From positions 1 to 11,210 of the forward strand of contig NZ_JAVLVT010000022.1 in assembly GCF_031628175.1 (NCBI RefSeq): a DNA stretch of 11,210 nucleotides, written 5' to 3'. The translations under genes and the position numbers were made by a program. The DNA is from Lipingzhangella_A rawalii. GTDB taxonomy: Bacteria > Actinomycetota > Actinomycetes > Streptosporangiales > Streptosporangiaceae. The notes under the pieces were generated by a model. It saw only the letters and a program-made list of their open reading frames with translations, was not told where the DNA came from and ran no database searches. Positions 1 to 6,629 of this stretch are shown here, piece by piece (the stretch's first letter is position 1; each line of letters begins with the position of its first letter).

Positions 1-24
1 TACTTACCCAATCAAGGTGAGGAG

Positions 25-59
25 TCGGTGTCAGGGTGGTGGGTGCACCCCGATACCGA
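25..59. terminator. Strong imperfect hairpin, possible terminator of an off-window gene
   Basis: Bases 25-32 pair with 52-59 (one G-T pair), there is one mismatch (33 with 51), then 34-38 pair with 46-50, leaving a seven-base loop at 39-45. That gives 13 pairs in 35 bases. No clear T-run follows, so this is not a textbook intrinsic terminator, although actinobacterial terminators often lack a T-tract. It could end a gene lying left of the window. It lies just outside the left end of the insertion sequence. Confidence 0.4.
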
Positions 60-84
60 GTTAGTCCGGCAGTAGGGGCTTAGA

Positions 85-102
85 GCTCATCTCAAAAGCT
101 GT
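85..102 (+). repeat. Left terminal inverted repeat of the first IS5-family element
   Basis: An 18-base sequence starting GCTCATCTCAAAAG, the exact reverse complement of 924-941. The transposase stop codon (92-94, minus strand) lies inside this repeat, as is common in compact insertion sequences. Confidence 0.85.
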
Positions 103-888
103 CGGCGTGCTTGGCGAGGTGCTTGTAGCAGATGAGGATGCAAGCGACTCCCAGCATGGCCAGGAAGGTGGAGGCCGTGCGTTCCCAGCGCACGTTCAAC
201 CTGCGGTAGGAGCCCAGCCAGGCGATCGAGCGCTCGACCTTGTAGCGGTGTCGTCCCAGGCGTTGGGAGGAATCGATGCCGGGACGGGCCAAGCGCACCC
301 CGATCTGGCGCTCGCGCAGCCAGCGGCGCTGTTCCCGGGAGTGGTAGGCCTTGTCACCGTGGAGCTTGGCCGGACGCCGCCGCCGGGGGCCTCGCCGCGA
401 CCGCACTGCGGGGATACCCCGGACCAGGGGTTGGAGTGCCTCGATGTCGTTGACGTTGGCCGCGGAGATCGCACAGGTCAGCGGGAGGCCCTGGTTGTCG
501 CACAGCAGGTGGAGCGTGGAGCCTGGTTTGCCACGATCAGTGGGGTTTGGCCCCGTGTTCTCCCCCTCTCTTGGCGCGGATCGACTGGGAGTCGACGGTG
601 GCGCGGGACCAGTCCAGCAGGGCGCGGTCTGCCCAGCTCATCCAAGATCGTGCGGTGGATCGTGGACCACAGGCCCATCTCGGTCCAGGTCTGGAACCAG
701 CGGTGGGCGGTAGCACGGGTGACGCCGAACAGGCCGTCGGCCTTCCCCCAGGAACACCCTGAGACCTGCACGAACCGCACCGTGGTCAACACAGCTCTCT
801 GGTCCACACGGGGACGGCCGGTCTTCGGCGCGGGAGGCAGCAGCGGCTCGACGATCTCTCAGAGCCCATCGGGCAACACATCATTCAC
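92..888 (-). pseudogene. IS5-family DDE transposase, broken by one nonsense codon and two frameshifts
   Basis: Reading the minus strand from GTG at 888, the frame meets TGA at 861-859 after nine codons. It then runs as a typical IS5 N-terminal region (EPLLPPAPKTGRPRVD, then a helix-turn-helix-like stretch ending ILDELG). Near 627-635 the meaning shifts frame to ALLDWSRATVDSQSIRAK, which carries the first catalytic Asp (VDSQ). Near 549-562 it shifts again to ENTGPNPTDRGKPGS. The rest (about 558-92) is intact and holds the second Asp (HGDKAYHS) and the catalytic Glu (YKVERSIAWL). Both shifts look like two-base deletions in short repeats. Some IS5 relatives use one programmed frameshift, but two shifts plus a stop indicate decay. 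Confidence 0.88.
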
Positions 889-923
889 AAGGTGTGATCA
901 TGCCAGGCGCAGGGACACCTCCC

Positions 924-941
924 ACAGCTTTTGAGATGAGC
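924..941 (-). repeat. Right terminal inverted repeat of the first IS5-family element
   Basis: Exact 18-base inverted copy of 85-102. It lies 35 bases beyond the inferred transposase start at 888. Confidence 0.85.
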
Positions 942-1050
942 CCTCATCGACCGCATTCTGTGGTCGGCGGCGAAGAGGTAGAGCCTGCCTTACTCGGACC
1001 CGTGTGCAACACGCCGAAGCTCCGAATGGCTCTGCAACAGAGTGACCCGA

Positions 1051-1056
1051 TATAAT
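1051..1056 (+). promoter_or_regulatory. Consensus -10 box for a probably leaderless transcript
   Basis: A perfect TATAAT lies so that the usual start point, about seven bases downstream, falls on the A of the ATG at 1063. No Shine-Dalgarno sequence precedes that ATG, and no good -35 hexamer is seen about 17 bases upstream. This is the arrangement expected for leaderless mRNAs, which are frequent in actinobacteria. Confidence 0.5.
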
Positions 1057-1062
1057 CACGAC

Positions 1063-1224
1063 ATGGATGATCCTCTTGTTTTTGAGATTCCAATTCCGCT
1101 TTCAGAACTGTCCGACCACCCTCTTGTCGAACATGCAAGGGAACATCTGTCTGACGGTGCATCCGATGCGGGAGTGCGGAGTGAACCGGATCCCGCCATC
1201 GACGAGCTGCACCCTCTTTCCTGA
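1063..1224 (+). CDS. Small acidic 53-residue protein, function unknown
   Basis: The frame encodes 53 residues beginning MDDPLVFEIPIPLSELSDHP and ending DELHPLS. It is rich in Asp and Glu, has no Cys, no Trp, no signal peptide and no membrane segment. An in-frame GTG at 1042 would add seven residues, but the TATAAT at 1051-1056 would then lie inside the coding region, so ATG 1063 is preferred as a leaderless start. Third codon positions are less GC-rich than in the MEP genes. It converges with the regulator gene ending at 1302. The family is not recognised. It could be a small regulatory or accessory protein, or a leader-peptide-like precursor, but there is no modification gene nearby to support a peptide natural product. 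A chance frame cannot be excluded. Confidence 0.5.
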   Translation: MDDPLVFEIPIPLSELSDHPLVEHAREHLSDGASDAGVRSEPDPAIDELHPLS

Positions 1225-1301
1225 AATATCGAATTGCCGGAACCGCCGCCACCGAATGCTCCGTGACGCATGACAACCGTACGCGCGCCCGCCCTATCAC
1301 A

Positions 1302-2639
1302 TCATATTCTTCTGATTGATTCCCCTGATTCCAGGACAGCGGAGACCTGAGGGTGGGAGGCGAAGGGAAGGAGAGAGCTGCGGAGGCGGTCCAAAGATCG
1401 GTCCGCCGAGCCGGAAATCAGATGCGGATAATGGCGGAGAAAAGCGTTCCAGTGACGGCATGATTCTTCTAATAAACCGTCCCGAAGGAGGATTTCGGCG
1501 AGGCGGCTGTGGGTGAGGGCATTCGGTCTGTGGTGGTGGTCAGGGCGGGAGGACAGCGAGGTGGTCAGCGCCCGCTGCGCATCCGCTCGTCTCCCGAGTG
1601 CCAGCAGGGCCTCTCCACGCAGATAGTCCAGGCCGGCACGAGGGTAGATTTCGAACGGGTCGTGTCCCGCGCAGTCAGGGGTCAGGCGCTCTTCGGCATC
1701 CTCCAATGCGGCAAGGGCCCCGCCTTCGTCGTTGCTTCGCGCTCGTATAAGGGCGTACTGCGCGAGCAGGTAGGCAAGTTGCATCGGGACGGCGTTGGAT
1801 GGGGCGGTTTCGAGGGCGCTGGTGGCCAGCCGTTCGGCGAGGCGGAAGTGCTCCAGACTCAGGGCCTGACTGCTCATTGCTCGTAGGGTGACCGCATATT
1901 GGCCTTGGTCACCGCTTCGCCGGGACATGCCCAGGGCGGTATGGAAGTAGCGCTCGGCCAACCCGGAGTAGCCTGCATCCGCGCTCATGGTGGCTAGAAC
2001 GTGGACCAGACGTGCCACTTCGGCGAGCACGGCGCGCCGCAGGTTGGAGGCGAGCGGCGCGGCGAGGAGTCGCCCGACATCGTCGGCGATAAAGCCGGCC
2101 AGCGCAGAACGGGCGTATTTTCCGCCTCGGCTGCGGAAGAGCGCGGCGTAGATCCGTGTCATCTCGCGCACCATCACAAGTTCGGGCGCAGTTGAGGGAG
2201 CGTTGTCCACGGGCAGTGCGGTGTCGGCCTGCCACCCCGGAAGCTCCAGGGCTGCGGCGCTATAGACGAGGCCGGTGAGCGACGGTCGGGCGGATCTGTC
2301 GATGTCCTGGCGGCACAAGGCGATCAAGGACTCTTCGGTCCCTGTCCCCCCTGCTGCCACCGTGTAGGGGAACGGTGCGGCAGGCGCCAGCGGTACGAGC
2401 CCCGTTTCCGAGGGGGCGACCAGCCGCTGTAGTCGTCGGCTCAGTGCGGCGGCGGCCAGGGACGGTAACGGATGCCGCGGGCGAGAGCCGGAGAGCCAGT
2501 GGGCGACCGAGGTGCGGTCGCACCGCACCGCCCTTCCCTGGCCCTTGGCCTGTGAGCCGACGGCTCGTGCCAGGTCACTGGGACTCCACCCCGCCTCCCC
2601 GAGCAGTGCGGCCAGCCGGTAGTTCGGTTCCCGGCCCAC
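1302..2639 (-). CDS. HTH/TPR transcriptional regulator-like protein
   Basis: A 445-residue protein starting at GTG 2639. The start is supported by GGAGGAGG just upstream and by one-base overlap with the TAG stop of the preceding gene. Residues about 6-75 form a helix-turn-helix-like N-terminus (YRLAALLGEAGWSPSDLARAV, later TSVAHWLSG) of the kind in Streptomyces XRE-like regulators. Residues about 205-430 are a series of Ala/Leu-rich helical pairs resembling tetratricopeptide repeats, for example QGQYAVTLRAMSSQAL, FRLAERLATSALE and YLRGEALLALGRRADAQRAL. TPR domains in such regulators commonly bind peptides or partner proteins. It is probably cytoplasmic and DNA-binding. It sits beside the isoprenoid operon and could control it, but that is inference from position only. 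Confidence 0.8.
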   Translation of the reverse strand: MGREPNYRLAALLGEAGWSPSDLARAVGSQAKGQGRAVRCDRTSVAHWLSGSRPRHPLPSLAAAALSRRLQRLVAPSETGLVPLAPAAPFPYTVAAGGTGTEESLIALCRQDIDRSARPSLTGLVYSAAALELPGWQADTALPVDNAPSTAPELVMVREMTRIYAALFRSRGGKYARSALAGFIADDVGRLLAAPLASNLRRAVLAEVARLVHVLATMSADAGYSGLAERYFHTALGMSRRSGDQGQYAVTLRAMSSQALSLEHFRLAERLATSALETAPSNAVPMQLAYLLAQYALIRARSNDEGGALAALEDAEERLTPDCAGHDPFEIYPRAGLDYLRGEALLALGRRADAQRALTTSLSSRPDHHHRPNALTHSRLAEILLRDGLLEESCRHWNAFLRHYPHLISGSADRSLDRLRSSLLPFASHPQVSAVLESGESIRRI

Positions 2640-2965
2640 TATGCCTCCTCCGGTACTTCACGAGCGCACGCCGAAGCCCGGGGGTGCGAGGACCACCACC
2701 GCCCGCCGCCGGTGCCCTCTCGGAGCAGCTGGTCGGCCGCACCGTATGCCAGGGCAGGGAGGTCACTGATTGGAAGCTCAGTGCCCTCCTCGGGAAAGAC
2801 CGCCCGTCCACACGCTTCCGACATTCTCGCCAGCCAGTCCTGGACCAGGGCAGAGCGCTCTGTTGCTCTCGTCGAGGATCTGCCGGGGGTTTCCAATCCG
2901 CACCTCCCGAAGAGAGCTGGGCGGGGAAGGGAAAACGAATATGTCCATTTCCGTGGTTCTGTCAC
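2639..2965 (-). CDS. Conserved-looking 108-aa protein coupled to the HTH/TPR regulator
   Basis: Starts at GTG 2965 with AGGA six bases upstream and ends with TAG at 2641-2639, whose G is the first base of the regulator's GTG start. The TAGTG overlap, with the regulator's GGAGGAGG lying in the end of this gene, indicates translational coupling. The middle is acidic and helical (ALVQDWLARMSEACGRAVF, DLPALAYGAADQLLREG). The ends are basic or Trp-containing and look disordered. No catalytic motif, signal peptide or membrane segment is seen. No family is recognised. Coupling suggests it works with the regulator, for instance as a partner or modulator. Confidence 0.6.
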   Translation of the reverse strand: MTEPRKWTYSFSLPRPALFGRCGLETPGRSSTRATERSALVQDWLARMSEACGRAVFPEEGTELPISDLPALAYGAADQLLREGTGGGRWWSSHPRASACAREVPEEA

Positions 2966-2980
2966 TTCAGATCCTAGTCA

Positions 2981-2993
2981 GAGAGGTCCTCTC
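2981..2993. promoter_or_regulatory. 13-base palindrome just upstream of the regulator pair
   Basis: GAGAGG and CCTCTC flank a single central T, giving six-base perfect arms. It lies 15 bases upstream of the GTG start at 2965, a position suited to autoregulation by the downstream HTH protein or to an RNA hairpin in the leader. No regulator is known for it from the sequence. Confidence 0.3.
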
Positions 2994-3074
2994 CTGGCCA
3001 TGACCGAATGACAAGTGTGGCGGGCTGGTGACATGATAAAAATTCGGGATCTGTTCCCACGAACCTCAGTGCTC

Positions 3075-3086
3075 GTAGCCGGCTAC
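3075..3086. promoter_or_regulatory. Perfect 12-base palindrome GTAGCCGGCTAC
   Basis: Exact self-complementary dodecamer with no spacer. The half-site GGCTAC recurs at 3137-3142. A perfect palindrome of this length in an intergenic region is a reasonable operator candidate for a dimeric DNA-binding protein. Confidence 0.3.
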
Positions 3087-3171
3087 ACGGCAGGAGCGAG
3101 TCCAAAGCGCACTTCAGTCTCGGGTGTGGACTCGACTGGCTACCGTGCTTCGTGGGACGCGGGGAACGTCC

Positions 3172-3199
3172 GGTTTCGATGGTAACGGGAATCGAAATC
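3172..3199. promoter_or_regulatory. Inverted repeat TTTCGAT-N10-ATCGAAA
   Basis: Arms at 3172-3180 and 3191-3199 pair over nine positions with one G-T wobble, around a ten-base spacer. The spacing would suit a dimer operator. It could also fold as an RNA stem-loop, but no T-run follows on either strand, so a terminator is less likely. Confidence 0.35.
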
Positions 3200-3513
3200 A
3201 GTCCGATAATCTCCACTTGAGAGGTCGTGGATATTTAGTGGAAGCGAGGCGGCCTAAACAGGGATATTTCTTCGTTGTCGCTGCGCGAATAGAATAGCGA
3301 GTACATAAACAAGATGAGCTCTGAAGCTTTTTCTTAATCATAGGAACTCCCCGGGAAGTCGTCCCGATCAGCGCACCCCCAAACATCCCATCGCACGGCC
3401 CGACACGGGCCACGCAACGTCCCCGGGTCGCCCGAAGTGTCCACGGCTGCGCGTGGCGAGTACATGGGAGATACCAGTGATTGGAAGTCTGCATCCAGGA
3501 CGGTTCCGTAGAA

Positions 3514-4214
3514 GAGGTCGTCTCATTTGGTGAGTCCGCGGAAACAGATCACGGTGCAGGCGAGTCCGGCGAAGACGAGGAAATGCGCCCCTGTGCGTTG
3601 GTCGTGGCGGTGCAGTCTTCGGCATCCGGCCAGCCAGGCTATGGTGCGCTCAACCTGCCACCGGTGCCAAGCCCAATCGCCGGGAGGATCTCGACGTCCC
3701 TGCGGGCGATGTGTGAACGGATACCTCGTTCGCGGAGCCAACGGTGCAGGTGGACGTAGTCGTATCACTGGGCCGCATGCAGCTATCCGGGATTGCGGCG
3801 GCGGCGCCCGCTCCGGGATTGGGCCGGCCAGCTCCCCTTTTTGAGTACCCGTGTGTTGATCAAGTCGATCGCGCACCGCGACTAGTCCAGCTCGCCGCGC
3901 CAACCGAGCTTGTCCAGGACCAGGCGGTGCAGCTTGGCCCATACGCGGGCCCGGCTCCATTCGATGCCGCGGCGGTGTGCGGTCGGACCTGAGGGGCCGA
4001 AGACCGGCGGGAGCTGGCCCCAGGTGCAACCCGTGGTGGCTACGAAGACGATCGCGGCAAGAATCTTGCGGTTGGCCTATCTTCGTCGGCCACCGCCCTG
4101 GAAGCGGGCATCTCGGGCACCATCTGCTGGAGCAGCTCCCACACCCCGTCCGGGACCAGCCGCTCGACCATCGACACGCGGCCAGGGTACCGAGAATTCC
4201 AATGAGATGAGCAC
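3514..4214 (-). mobile_element. Second degenerate, internally deleted IS5-family element (about 700 bp)
   Basis: Imperfect terminal inverted repeats are present: GTCTCATTTGG at the left (within 3514-3530) and ATCTCATTGG, read on the minus strand, at the right (4199-4214). Between them lies a minus-strand IS5-type transposase relic. It is shorter than the first element (about 860 bp) because the central coding part is missing. The two elements are different family members: the transposase sequences and terminal repeats differ. No clear target duplication is seen. Confidence 0.75.
3523..4171 (-). pseudogene. IS5-family transposase relic with frameshifts, an amber codon and a central deletion
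   Basis: The reading starts at ATG 4171 (MVERLVPDGVWELLQQMVPE). It changes frame near 4090 to ILAAIVFVATTGCTWGQLPP and WSRARVWAKLHRLVLDKLG, and hits TAG at 3884-3882 where the family has Trp (ELD-stop-SRCAID). It becomes garbled after KKGELAGPIP. The following YDYVHLHRWLRERGI comes at once, so the segment with the second catalytic Asp and its surroundings has been lost. The end, in yet another frame, is HRWQVERTIAWLAGCRRLHR to CFRGLTK and stop (3525-3523), with the catalytic Glu preserved. It cannot encode an active transposase. Confidence 0.85.
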
Positions 4215-4318
4215 TGCATTCGTACGCCGACACCAGGTCGCACCAGGTTGTAGGTGGAGTAATGGGCGATCTGGTCAACGCTGTGGAGTAGGTAGCGGTT
4301 GGGGGCGGATACTGGGCG

Positions 4319-4346
4319 CGCGGGGCGCACCAGATAGCGCCCCGCG
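4319..4346. promoter_or_regulatory. Perfect 10-bp GC hairpin with 8-base loop upstream of the operon
   Basis: CGCGGGGCGC (4319-4328) and GCGCCCCGCG (4337-4346) are exact inverted copies around ACCAGATA. All ten pairs are G-C. No T-run follows, so it may be a T-less terminator that insulates the operon from the insertion sequence, an attenuator-like leader structure, or an operator. Confidence 0.45.
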
Positions 4347-4360
4347 GGCTGCGTTATGTG

Positions 4361-4370
4361 GACACGTGTC
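4361..4370. promoter_or_regulatory. 10-base palindrome GACACGTGTC
   Basis: A perfect palindrome centred on CACGTG, about 185 bases before the operon's first start codon and 15 bases after the hairpin. It is a possible binding site. At this length chance occurrence is not excluded. Confidence 0.2.
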
Positions 4371-4554
4371 ACTCCCACCTCAATTCGCCATTCACAAACG
4401 TGCAAGTGTTCAACCCGTTCACGCATCTGGAGACGAAACTCCCTTTTGTCGGGCTGCATTGAGGGTTCCCATGGAAGAAGCGGCCGGTGCGGGCCCGCGC
4501 CCCCGCCCCGGCACGTGTCTGGAAGGCAGAAGAAGGGCAGGAGAGGGGTATGTG

Positions 4555-5595
4555 ATGGCAGTGTCGCCGCCGGCCGTGCAGTCACTGGAGCAGACGGGGC
4601 GCGGGCTGCTGGAGCAGGCCCAGGCCCGGGTGCGGCCTCGGCTGCGACACCAGGTCGAAGCGCGGTTGGTCCAGAACCGGCAGGAGGTCGGGTACCACCT
4701 GGGCTTGCTGGATGAGCAGGGCCGCCCCTCCGCAGCCGGGGCGGGGAAGGCCGTGCGCCCGGCCCTGTGCTTCGCGGCAGCCCAGACGGTTGGCAGCGCC
4801 GCCGAGGTGGCGGGCGCCGCCGCGGTGGCAGTGCAGTTGGTGCACGATTTCTCCCTGGCGCATGACGACATCATCGACGGTGACCAAACGCGGCGTCACC
4901 GTCCGGCGGTGTGGGCCGCGTTCGGCACGTCGGCCGGGGTGTTGGCCGGGGACGCGCTGCTGGGGCTGGCTTTCACCACCCTCGCCGACGCGGACTATGA
5001 CCCCGCGGCCCTGGCTCAGCTGGCGGAGACGGTAGTGGAACTGGTCGAAGGCGAGGCAGAGGATGTGGCCTTCGAGCAGCGCCAGACCGTGCGGCCGAGT
5101 GAGTACACCGCGATGGCCACGGCCAAGACCGGGGCGCTGATGGGGTGTGCCTGTGCGTTGGGTGCACTGGCCGGCGGCGGCGAGGAGTCTCGCGTCCGAC
5201 TGTTGAGGGCCTTTGGTCGGCATCTGGGGGTGGCCTTCCAGGTCAGCGATGACCTGCTTGGCATCTACGGCCAGGAACAGGTGACCGGTAAGCCTGTGGG
5301 CAGCGACATCGCCACCCGCAAGAAGACGCTGCCCGTCCTCGCTGCCCTCGCCTCCGAAACACCGGCAGGCCGGGAACTGGCCGACCTCTACTCCTGGACG
5401 GGCGAGTTGACGCCGACCGCGGTAGAGCGTGCGGCGGAGCTGGTGGCGCAGGCTGGCGGGGTGCGTGCAGCCCGCCAGGCAGTGGATCAGGAGCTGAAGC
5501 TGGCGCACGCCGCCCTAGCCGAAGCCGACCCCGCCCCGGTCGGGCACCGCGAACTGCTTGCGCTGGCCCACCTGCTCACCCACCGCGAGCACTGA
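4555..5595 (+). CDS. All-trans polyprenyl diphosphate synthase, probably GGPP synthase
   Basis: A 346-residue cytoplasmic enzyme that condenses IPP with allylic diphosphates. It has GKAVRPAL (64-71; conserved Lys and Arg), the first Asp-rich motif DDIID (104-108) within LVHDFSLAHDDIIDGD, KTGAL (191-195), the second Asp-rich region DDLLGIYG (232-239) and GKPVGSD followed by RKKTLPVLAAL. The second motif is DDxxG rather than DDxxD, which is usual in actinobacterial homologues. Phe99, five residues before the first motif, is a bulky chain-length gate in type I GGPP synthases, favouring C20. Start choice: ATG 4555 with purine-rich AGGAGAGGGG at 4539-4548. GTG 4552 is adjacent and ATG 4471 is a weaker upstream option. 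It is the first gene of the operon, 14 bases before ispH. A C15 or C25 product cannot be excluded. Confidence 0.92.
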   Translation: MAVSPPAVQSLEQTGRGLLEQAQARVRPRLRHQVEARLVQNRQEVGYHLGLLDEQGRPSAAGAGKAVRPALCFAAAQTVGSAAEVAGAAAVAVQLVHDFSLAHDDIIDGDQTRRHRPAVWAAFGTSAGVLAGDALLGLAFTTLADADYDPAALAQLAETVVELVEGEAEDVAFEQRQTVRPSEYTAMATAKTGALMGCACALGALAGGGEESRVRLLRAFGRHLGVAFQVSDDLLGIYGQEQVTGKPVGSDIATRKKTLPVLAALASETPAGRELADLYSWTGELTPTAVERAAELVAQAGGVRAARQAVDQELKLAHAALAEADPAPVGHRELLALAHLLTHREH

Positions 5596-5609
5596 TCAAG
5601 GAGCTGACG

Positions 5610-6629
5610 ATGTCCCCCACGCACATAGGGCAAGCCCCTGCCCCACGTGAGCCGGAGCACGGGCACGACGGTACGGGCGGGGATGGAGCGCTCCGCTCCC
5701 GCCGGGTGCTGCTGGCCTCCCCGCGTTCCTTCTGCGCCGGGGTGGAGCGGGCGATCGAGGTGGTCGAGCGGGTGTTGGCGCAGCGTGGCAGCCCGGTCTA
5801 CGTACGCAAGCAGATCGTCCACAATACCCATGTTGTGCGGGGGCTGGAACAGCGCGGCGCCGTCTTTGTCGACGAGCTGGACCAGGTTCCGGAGGGGGAG
5901 CTGGTGATCTTTTCCGCGCACGGTGTCTCTCCTGCCGTGCGCGGAGAAGCTGCCGTGCGCGGTCTTGAGGTGGTGGATGCGACCTGTCCGCTGGTGACCA
6001 AGGTGCATTCTCAGGCACGGCGGTTCGCTGCCCGTGGGGAGACGGTGGTGCTGATCGGCCACGTGGGGCACGAAGAGGTCGAGGGCACCTTCGGTGAGGC
6101 TCCCGAGTCCACGGTCGTCGTCGAGACGGCTGAGGATGTGGCAGCGCTGGAGGTGGCGGACCCCGCGCGGGTGTCGTACCTGACTCAGACCACGCTGGCG
6201 GTAGAGGAAACCCGTGAAGTCATCGAGGCGCTGCGCGAACGGTTTCCCGCGCTGAAGGACCCGCCGTCCGAGGACATCTGTTACGCGACCACCAATCGTC
6301 AGCTGTCGCTGGAAGCCATCGCTGGGGAAGCCGACTTCGTACTCGTCGTCGGCTCGGACAACTCCTCCAACTCGGTGCGGTTGGTGGAGGTCTGCCGTCG
6401 TCTGGGTACCCCGGCGTACCTGATCGAGGACGCGGGTGCCGTCGACCCCGAGTGGCTGCGCGAGACGGAGACCATCGGACTGACCGCCGGAGCCTCCGCC
6501 CCGGAAGGACTGGTCGAGGAAGTCGTCGAGCACCTGCGCACCTTTGGTCCGCTCACTGTCACTGAGCATGCCACCACCGTCGAGGACGTCTACTTCGCCC
6601 CACCCGCCGCCGTGAGGAAGCAACGATGA
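5610..6629 (+). CDS. ispH: 4-hydroxy-3-methylbut-2-enyl diphosphate reductase
   Basis: IspH (LytB) performs the last MEP-pathway step, reducing HMBPP to IPP and DMAPP with a [4Fe-4S] cluster. The 339-residue protein has the three cluster cysteines: C42 (RSFCAGVERA), C126 (DATCPLVTKVH) and C224 (EDICYATTNRQ). It also has the substrate histidines H71 (IVHN), H104 (SAHGVSP) and H151 (GHVGHEEVEGT), with its acidic partner, plus the TQTTL and SDNSSNSVRL signatures. About 30 residues of poorly conserved N-terminus precede the core. AAGGAG (5598-5603) lies six bases before the ATG. The stop overlaps the dxs start as ATGA. It is probably a cluster-specific second copy, since the genome must also have a housekeeping ispH unless this is the only one. 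Confidence 0.97.
   Translation: MSPTHIGQAPAPREPEHGHDGTGGDGALRSRRVLLASPRSFCAGVERAIEVVERVLAQRGSPVYVRKQIVHNTHVVRGLEQRGAVFVDELDQVPEGELVIFSAHGVSPAVRGEAAVRGLEVVDATCPLVTKVHSQARRFAARGETVVLIGHVGHEEVEGTFGEAPESTVVVETAEDVAALEVADPARVSYLTQTTLAVEETREVIEALRERFPALKDPPSEDICYATTNRQLSLEAIAGEADFVLVVGSDNSSNSVRLVEVCRRLGTPAYLIEDAGAVDPEWLRETETIGLTAGASAPEGLVEEVVEHLRTFGPLTVTEHATTVEDVYFAPPAAVRKQR

Larger units (their letters stand above)
83..943 (-). mobile_element. Degenerate IS5-family insertion sequence (about 860 bp)
   Basis: The element is bounded by terminal inverted repeats and filled by a minus-strand DDE transposase remnant. The left repeat (85-102) and right repeat (924-941) are perfect 18-bp inverted copies, extendable to about 20 bp with one mismatch. 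The flanks are TTA on the left (80-82) and TCA on the right (944-946). That resembles the TNA or TA target choice of IS5-family groups but is not an identical target duplication. The length fits the family. The transposase is broken in three places, so the copy is probably immobile unless complemented in trans. Confidence 0.85.
2966..3513. promoter_or_regulatory. Palindrome-rich intergenic region upstream of the regulator pair
   Basis: No convincing gene is seen here. Notable sequences are a 13-base palindrome (2981-2993), a perfect 12-base palindrome (3075-3086), a stem-loop (3172-3199), a -10-like TAGAAT on the plus strand (3290-3295, weak -35) and a short hairpin (3397-3411). GC content is lower around 3220-3340. 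The promoter of the minus-strand pair should lie near 2970-3060; TATCAT on the minus strand (about 3031-3036) is one possible -10. The right part could be the original upstream region of the isoprenoid operon, now separated from it by the second insertion sequence. Confidence 0.4.
4215..4554 (+). promoter_or_regulatory. Non-coding region upstream of the isoprenoid operon
   Basis: About 340 bases between the right end of the second insertion sequence and the prenyltransferase start. An open frame continues upstream through this region without a stop, but it is not supported as coding: it runs back into antisense of the dead transposase. The operon promoter should lie here or, if displaced, left of the insertion sequence. 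No -35/-10 pair of good quality was found. The region carries the hairpin at 4319-4346 and the palindrome at 4361-4370. Confidence 0.4.

Noticed and set aside
549..635. Programmed ribosomal frameshift in the first transposase
   Set aside because: IS5 relatives can use one frameshift, but here there are two shifts and an additional in-frame stop at 859-861, and no convincing slippery heptamer was seen.
107..934. 275-aa open frame on the plus strand
   Set aside because: It is the antisense shadow of the IS5-family transposase relic. Its predicted protein has no recognisable motif.
3172..3199. tRNA T-arm-like sequence
   Set aside because: The TTTCGAT/ATCGAAA arms recall a T-arm, but no acceptor, D or anticodon arms are found around it. 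No tRNA, rRNA or CRISPR array was seen anywhere in the window.
2974..3216. 80-aa minus-strand frame overlapping the palindromic region
   Set aside because: No ribosome binding site or protein-like character. The region is better explained as regulatory spacer.
3198..3341. Minus-strand small frame starting MIKKKLQSSS with GGGGAG upstream
   Set aside because: It has a fair ribosome binding site but several TTA codons, a Cys/Lys-rich random-looking composition and no recognisable family, so I treat it as chance in an AT-richer spacer.
3910..4554. Upstream extension of the prenyltransferase frame to give a 561-aa protein
   Set aside because: The extension is antisense to the dead transposase and low in family-like sequence. 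The enzyme's normal N-terminus and a good ribosome binding site occur at 4555.
5487..6623. 378-aa minus-strand open frame opposite ispH
   Set aside because: Antisense shadow of a gene with all catalytic motifs present on the other strand.
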